From Rhizobium sp. Q54 (GTDB lineage: Bacteria; Pseudomonadota; Alphaproteobacteria; Rhizobiales; Beijerinckiaceae): a stretch of 18,831 nt of DNA. This document shows positions 15,584 through 18,831 of this stretch, in pieces. Both the position numbers and the translations under genes were made by a program. The stretch is from assembly GCA_945903655.1 (NCBI GenBank), contig CAMDOY010000030.1, positions 1-18,831 on the forward strand. Reading direction: 5' to 3'. Each line of letters opens with the position of its first letter. Within the stretch, counting starts at the first letter, position 1. The notes beneath the pieces are model-generated. The model did no database searches, was not told the origin of the DNA, and saw only the letters and a program-made list of their open reading frames with translations.

Positions 15584-16609
15584 ATGGCCTTCACCCTGCG
15601 CAGCCTCGCCGCCGCCGCTCTCGCGACCCTTGCGACCGTCTGCGGCGCGGCCGCGCAGAGCGTGGAGGAGTTCTACAAGAAGACCCAGCTCAGCGTTTAC
15701 GTGGGGTCTGGCGCGGGCGGCGGTTTCGACGAGATCGCCCGCGTCTTCTCCATGCATTTCGTCAGGCATCTGCCGGGCCAGCCGACGCCCATCGTCAAGA
15801 ACATGCCGGGCGCGGGCGGCTTGCTGAATGTGAACTTCATGTATGCCCAGGCGCCGCGCGATGGGTCGGCCATCGCCGCGCCTTTCAACACGGTGTTCAT
15901 GCTGCCGCTATTTGGCGATCCTGCCGCGAAATTCGACGCGCGCAAGTTCACATGGATCGGCAGTCTCGACAAGCAGACCGGCACCTGCGTGGTCTGGCAC
16001 ACCTCCGACATCAAGACGCTGGCGGACGCCAGCAAGCGCGAGGTGCAGGTGGGCGCGACCGGCGTCAACGCCACCCCCGCCATCTTCTCCAACATGATGA
16101 ACACGCTCTTTGGCACGCGCTTCAAGGTCATCAGCGGCTATACGACCAACGAGATGCGCTTCGCTCTCGAGCGCGGCGAGACCGAGGGCGTCTGCGGGCT
16201 GGCCTGGCAGACCTACAAGGCCGTGCAGCCCGGCTGGATCGAGAACAAGCTGATCCGCCCCATCGCCCAGATGGGGCTGGTGAAGAACAAGGATCTGCCC
16301 GATGTGCCCCTGGCCATCGAGATGCTGACAGACCCGGTTGAACGAAAGGTCTTTGAGCTGGTGGTGCTGCCGCAGGAGTTCGGACGCCCCTTCATAGCGC
16401 CCCCCGGCGTCCCCGCCGACCGCGCCGCCGCCATGATCAAGGCCTTCGCGCAGACCCTGACCGACCCCGCTTTTATTGCAGACGCGGCCAAGATCCGCCT
16501 CTCGCTCGACCCGCTGACGGGCGAGGAGATCATGCGCCTGCTGGACGCGGCCCATGGGGCGCCCAAGGACGTGATCGACCGCGCGGCGAAGTTCAGCGTG
16601 GTGAATTAG
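15584..16609 (+). CDS. Bug/TctC-type solute-binding protein, second of a tandem pair
   Basis: A second tripartite tricarboxylate transporter receptor-like protein, 341 residues, with a signal peptide cleaved near Ala24 (AAA|Q). It keeps the ligand loop as VYVGSGAGGGFDEIARVF and the MPGAGG and NVNFMYAQAPRDGS segments. It differs clearly from its neighbour through the rest of the chain and contains several Cys and Trp residues (TGTCVVWHT, EGVCGLAWQ), so this is not a recent duplication. The ATG at 15584 has AAGGGA 7 bases upstream, overlapping the preceding stop codon region, a sign of translational coupling. The pair probably forms one operon. Ligand and partner permease are not visible here. 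Confidence 0.88.
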   Translation: MAFTLRSLAAAALATLATVCGAAAQSVEEFYKKTQLSVYVGSGAGGGFDEIARVFSMHFVRHLPGQPTPIVKNMPGAGGLLNVNFMYAQAPRDGSAIAAPFNTVFMLPLFGDPAAKFDARKFTWIGSLDKQTGTCVVWHTSDIKTLADASKREVQVGATGVNATPAIFSNMMNTLFGTRFKVISGYTTNEMRFALERGETEGVCGLAWQTYKAVQPGWIENKLIRPIAQMGLVKNKDLPDVPLAIEMLTDPVERKVFELVVLPQEFGRPFIAPPGVPADRAAAMIKAFAQTLTDPAFIADAAKIRLSLDPLTGEEIMRLLDAAHGAPKDVIDRAAKFSVVN

Positions 16610-16629
16610 GGCTGCAAGGCGCTGAAAAG

Positions 16630-16658
16630 TTGACTCGCCCGCCCTCACCGGCTATCAG
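16630..16658 (+). promoter_or_regulatory. Predicted rpsD promoter
   Basis: TTGACT (16630-16635), a 17-base spacer and TATCAG (16653-16658) make one of the best sigma70-type promoters in the window, starting 21 bases past the preceding stop codon. Transcription would begin near 16665, leaving a leader of about 205 bases before rpsD. Confidence 0.65.
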
Positions 16659-16664
16659 CCACCT

Positions 16665-16871
16665 AGTCGCGCGCTCTTTTGGGGCGCGCGATCTCGTTAC
16701 GCACCCGTGGCCACTCCTTCGTCCTTGACGTTCGTGAGCAGCCTGTCGGCTCCACAAGGGGCAGAGGAGGGCGCGTTCCTCCGCCACCGGCGGGAGGATC
16801 GCGATATCGGAAGCCCCTTGCGGGGCCATCCGGCGCTGGTCCTCGCGCCCATTCAACTTTAGAGGACCGCG
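16665..16871 (+). promoter_or_regulatory. Structured 5' leader of rpsD
   Basis: Three stem-loops are visible. TCGCGCGC/GCGCGCGA (16667-16691) stands at the predicted 5' end. CCTCCGCC/GGCGGGAGG (16778-16797) has one bulged G. GCCCC-TTGC-GGGGC is at 16813-16826. The TCCTC at 16777-16781 can pair instead with GAGGA at 16764-16768, so the second stem has an alternative fold. No reading frame with a start and ribosome site is apparent in the leader. Ribosomal protein S4 is a known autogenous repressor in other bacteria, so a feedback element is possible, but this is inference. Confidence 0.4.
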
Positions 16872-17489
16872 ATGACCAAGCGCGCAGAATCCAAGTATAA
16901 ACTCGACCGCCGTATGGGCCAGAACATCTGGGGCCGTCCGAAGAGCCCGGTCAACAAGCGTGAATACGGCCCCGGCCAGCATGGCCAGCGCCGCAAGGGC
17001 AAGCTCTCGGACTTCGGCACCCAGTTGAAGGCCAAGCAGAAGCTCAAGGGCTACTACGGCAACATCTCCGAGAAGCAGTTCCGCAAATATTACGCGGAAG
17101 CCATTCGCATGAAGGGCGACTCCGGCGACAACCTGATCGGCCTGCTTGAGCGTCGCCTCGACGCGGTCGTCTACCGCGCCAAGTTCGCCGCCACCCCCTT
17201 CGCCGCCCGCCAGTTCGTGAACCACGGGCATGTGAAGGTGAACGGCCGCCGCGTCAACATCGCGTCCTACCTCGTGAAGGCTGGCGATGTGGTCGAGGTG
17301 AAGGAGACCTCCAAGCAGCTCGTGATCGTGCTCGAGGCCGTGCAGCTCGCCGAGCGTGACACCCCTGAGTATTACGAGGTCGATCACTCCAAGATGACCG
17401 CGAAGCTCTCACGCATCCCGCTCCCCTCCGAAGTGCCCTACCCCGTGCACATGGAGCCGAACCTGGTGATCGAGTTCTATTCGCGCTAA
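16872..17489 (+). CDS. rpsD: 30S ribosomal protein S4
   Basis: S4 binds 16S rRNA early in small-subunit assembly and helps decoding accuracy. The 205-residue product is full length, with the N-terminal domain ([20 protein letters not shown], then [17 protein letters not shown] [21 protein letters not shown]) and the S4 RNA-binding domain (about 94-155, [22 protein letters not shown] and [12 protein letters not shown]). It is the Cys-free, non-zinc type. GAGGA lies 5 bases before the ATG. It is preceded by its own promoter and leader and followed by a strong terminator, so it is monocistronic here rather than part of an alpha-operon. Confidence 0.99.
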   Translation: MTKRAESKYKLDRRMGQNIWGRPKSPVNKREYGPGQHGQRRKGKLSDFGTQLKAKQKLKGYYGNISEKQFRKYYAEAIRMKGDSGDNLIGLLERRLDAVVYRAKFAATPFAARQFVNHGHVKVNGRRVNIASYLVKAGDVVEVKETSKQLVIVLEAVQLAERDTPEYYEVDHSKMTAKLSRIPLPSEVPYPVHMEPNLVIEFYSR

Positions 17490-17500
17490 AACTTTTAGCG
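17484..17500. repeat. Perfect inverted repeat over the rpsD stop codon
   Basis: CGCTAAAACTTTTAGCG is an 8-1-8 perfect inverted repeat that contains the rpsD TAA (17487-17489). A second inverted repeat, TCTTGTA-TGTTT-TACAAGA (17516-17534), follows. They sit at the point where base composition changes from GC-rich to AT-rich, next to an integrase, so one of them may mark the attachment region. They could instead be mRNA 3'-end structures. Confidence 0.45.
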
Positions 17501-17538
17501 GCGAAAAGCACAACATCTTGTATGTTTTACAAGAATTT

Positions 17539-17576
17539 AGGGCTATCACATACAAAATGTGGTAGCCCTATTTTTT
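17539..17576 (+). terminator. Strong Rho-independent terminator after rpsD
   Basis: A 13-bp stem (17539-17551 with 17557-17569, one G-U wobble, left arm AGGGCTATCACAT) with a 5-nt loop is followed by A and six T (17571-17576). It is the best terminator in the window and closes the rpsD transcript 50 bases after the stop codon. Confidence 0.93.
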
Positions 17577-17669
17577 ACACATGTGCTACACAGAACAAAG
17601 CAGGAACTAAAACCCCTGTGCTTGTTCTGAGCCTGAAGATAGGGTCTATTTTACACAGACGCTACACAG
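17573..17669 (+). repeat. Direct repeats and dyad upstream of the integrase
   Basis: TTTTACACA-N3-GCTACACAG occurs at 17573-17593 and again at 17649-17669, same orientation, 76 bases apart, with 18 of 21 positions shared by this pattern. Between them CAGAACAA (17591-17598) faces TTGTTCTG (17622-17629), an 8-bp dyad. Such repeats next to an integrase gene are typical of arm-type integrase or excisionase binding sites, or of an operator for the integrase promoter. A weak promoter, TTGTTC-N17-TCTATT (17622-17650), would overlap the second copy. Confidence 0.6.
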
Positions 17670-17689
17670 GCGCCTGATGGAGGCCGCGA

Positions 17690-18831
17690 ATGGCCCATGC
17701 AGATAACCAGGTCAAAATAGCAGACGGTCGGATCACGCTCTACCAGAGAGACGACGTCAAAGACGGCCAGTGGCAATGCCGCATCAGCGTCAAAGGCCAC
17801 AAGGGCTATGTCCGCCGATCAACTGGCGAGACAGACTTGGATAAAGCCAAGGAGCGTTCCCTACAAATCCTGGGCGAATTACATCAGCGAATGGTTCAAA
17901 ATCTACCGCTGGGCAAAAAGACTTTTTCGGAAGTAGCTGCTGGTTATCTAAGGGATGCCGAGACCCGCTGGAAAGAAGGCAGGAACAGCGAAGGCCGCTA
18001 CAACATCATCAAAGGCACGCTTCAACGCTATTTGGTGCCTTACTTCGGGAAGCGGGACATCACCCTGCTGCAGAAGAAGGACCTGATGGACTACAGGGCT
18101 TGGCGACAAGCGTATTGGATTACAGGTCCCGGCCAGAAAGAGTGGTCCACCCAGAAGAAAGCGCCATCACAGGCTACGCTGAAGCAGGAATGGACCGTGC
18201 TGCGCGGCGTCTTCCTCCACGGGCAGGACCTTGGCGTGGTGCCGCCACATATAATAGCCTTGCTCAAGCACGAGAAAAACAAGACCAACAAACGCCCAGC
18301 TTTCACCGCAGACGAATATCGTCAGCTTTGGCTGTTCATGCGCAAATGGGTCAAGCAGACGGACAATCCACGGGTCAAAAAGGACCGAGAGCTTCTTCGC
18401 GACTATGTGCTGATCATGACCAACTCAGGCATGAGAAAAGGCGAGGCTCGTCCGCTCAAGTGGCGTGACGTCAATATATATAAAAATGAGCATGGCGAGT
18501 GGGTCACGCTGAATGTCTCGGGCAAGACAGGGCAGCGCATGGTGGTCTGCCAGCCCGGGTGCCAGCGATACTTCAACCGCTTGCGTAAGCGTGGCCATAA
18601 TACCGAACCGGATGATTTGGTGTTCTGCCATGAGGACGGCCTGCCAGTGGGCGAATGGATCGGCTTCAAGTCGCTGCTGGAGGCTGTGGGCTTGGAGAAG
18701 GACACGCACGGCGACAACCGCACCATCTACAGCCTGCGTCATACCTATGCGACGCTGCGCCTCCAGAACGGGACGAATGTCTATTGGCTCAAAAAGAACA
18801 TGGGCACGTCAGTAGCCATGATCGAGCGTCA
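17690..18831 (+). CDS. Tyrosine-type site-specific integrase (truncated by window end)
   Basis: An open frame of 380 codons runs off the right edge without a stop. It has an N-terminal arm-binding-like region (about 15-65, ITLYQRDDVKDGQWQCRISV and RRSTGETDLDKAKERS), a core-binding SAM-like domain (about 76-195), and a catalytic domain. Catalytic residues seen are Arg249 in SGMRKGEARPLKWRDV, Lys279 in VSGKTGQR, and Arg350-His351 in YSLRHTYAT, where the usual first His is Tyr, a variant common in such integrases. The last residues, NMGTSVAMIER followed by the first two bases of a His codon, lead straight to where the nucleophilic Tyr should be (normally MIERHY). The ATG 17690 has GGAGG 6 bases upstream. 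Lower GC than its neighbours fits a mobile element joined to the rpsD 3' end. Confidence 0.92.
   Translation, partial: MAHADNQVKIADGRITLYQRDDVKDGQWQCRISVKGHKGYVRRSTGETDLDKAKERSLQILGELHQRMVQNLPLGKKTFSEVAAGYLRDAETRWKEGRNSEGRYNIIKGTLQRYLVPYFGKRDITLLQKKDLMDYRAWRQAYWITGPGQKEWSTQKKAPSQATLKQEWTVLRGVFLHGQDLGVVPPHIIALLKHEKNKTNKRPAFTADEYRQLWLFMRKWVKQTDNPRVKKDRELLRDYVLIMTNSGMRKGEARPLKWRDVNIYKNEHGEWVTLNVSGKTGQRMVVCQPGCQRYFNRLRKRGHNTEPDDLVFCHEDGLPVGEWIGFKSLLEAVGLEKDTHGDNRTIYSLRHTYATLRLQNGTNVYWLKKNMGTSVAMIER

Noticed and set aside
14592..16609. The two solute-binding genes considered as a recent tandem duplication
   Set aside because: Beyond the shared ligand-loop pattern the proteins differ in most positions and in Cys/Trp content, so any duplication is ancient.
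17573..17669. Direct repeats considered as a short CRISPR-like array
   Set aside because: Only two copies, interrupted by a variable centre and unequal flanks, and no cas genes. Integrase-associated binding sites explain them better.
1..18831. tRNA, rRNA or insertion-sequence genes
   Set aside because: I saw no cloverleaf with T-loop consensus, no rRNA core sequence and no transposase. The only mobile-element gene is the integrase at the right edge.

Overview
The window is GC-rich chromosomal DNA from an alphaproteobacterium, most likely of the order Hyphomicrobiales (Rhizobiales). This rests on protein signatures and regulatory motifs. RecA has a direct-repeat GTTC-N7-GTTC LexA site, and there is a complete CckA hybrid kinase with a CtrA box beside it. 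DksA is the alphaproteobacterial type with a degenerate zinc finger, Icd is the 404-residue homodimeric NADP-dependent type, and trmJ, murI and rpsD lie on one strand in that order. No species can be named from the sequence alone.

Left half (1-8000), mostly minus strand: recA with its own terminator and SOS-type promoter; a short-chain dehydrogenase/reductase whose catalytic Tyr is Phe; cckA; a divergently transcribed FliO-like membrane protein with a very Pro/Ala-rich tail; dksA; and icd. cckA and the FliO-like gene share an upstream region holding a perfect TTAA-N7-TTAAC CtrA box. This suggests that the output regulator of the CckA phosphorelay acts on this locus. FliO/dksA, dksA and icd are bounded by clear stem-loop terminators.

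Middle (8000-14200): a 459-base gap with the icd promoter and an unexplained dyad; an exported protein of unknown function; a PHB-depolymerase-family esterase converging on it with the two stop codons inside one hairpin; then a plus-strand run of trmJ (TTG start), a Tat-exported FAD amine oxidase and murI.

Right part (14200-18831): a small acidic unknown protein; two tandem solute-binding proteins of the tripartite tricarboxylate (Bug/TctC) type without membrane subunits; and rpsD behind a good sigma70-type promoter and a structured leader of about 205 nt. Directly after the strong rpsD terminator the base composition falls. Repeats and dyads then lead into a tyrosine integrase that is cut off by the window end, one codon before its expected nucleophilic tyrosine. 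This looks like the edge of an integrative element placed at the 3' end of rpsD.

Most of the window is ordinary housekeeping DNA. The parts most likely to be undescribed are the rpsD leader, the cckA/fliO CtrA site, the Tyr-less SDR, the overlapping hairpins ahead of trmJ, and the rpsD-integrase junction.
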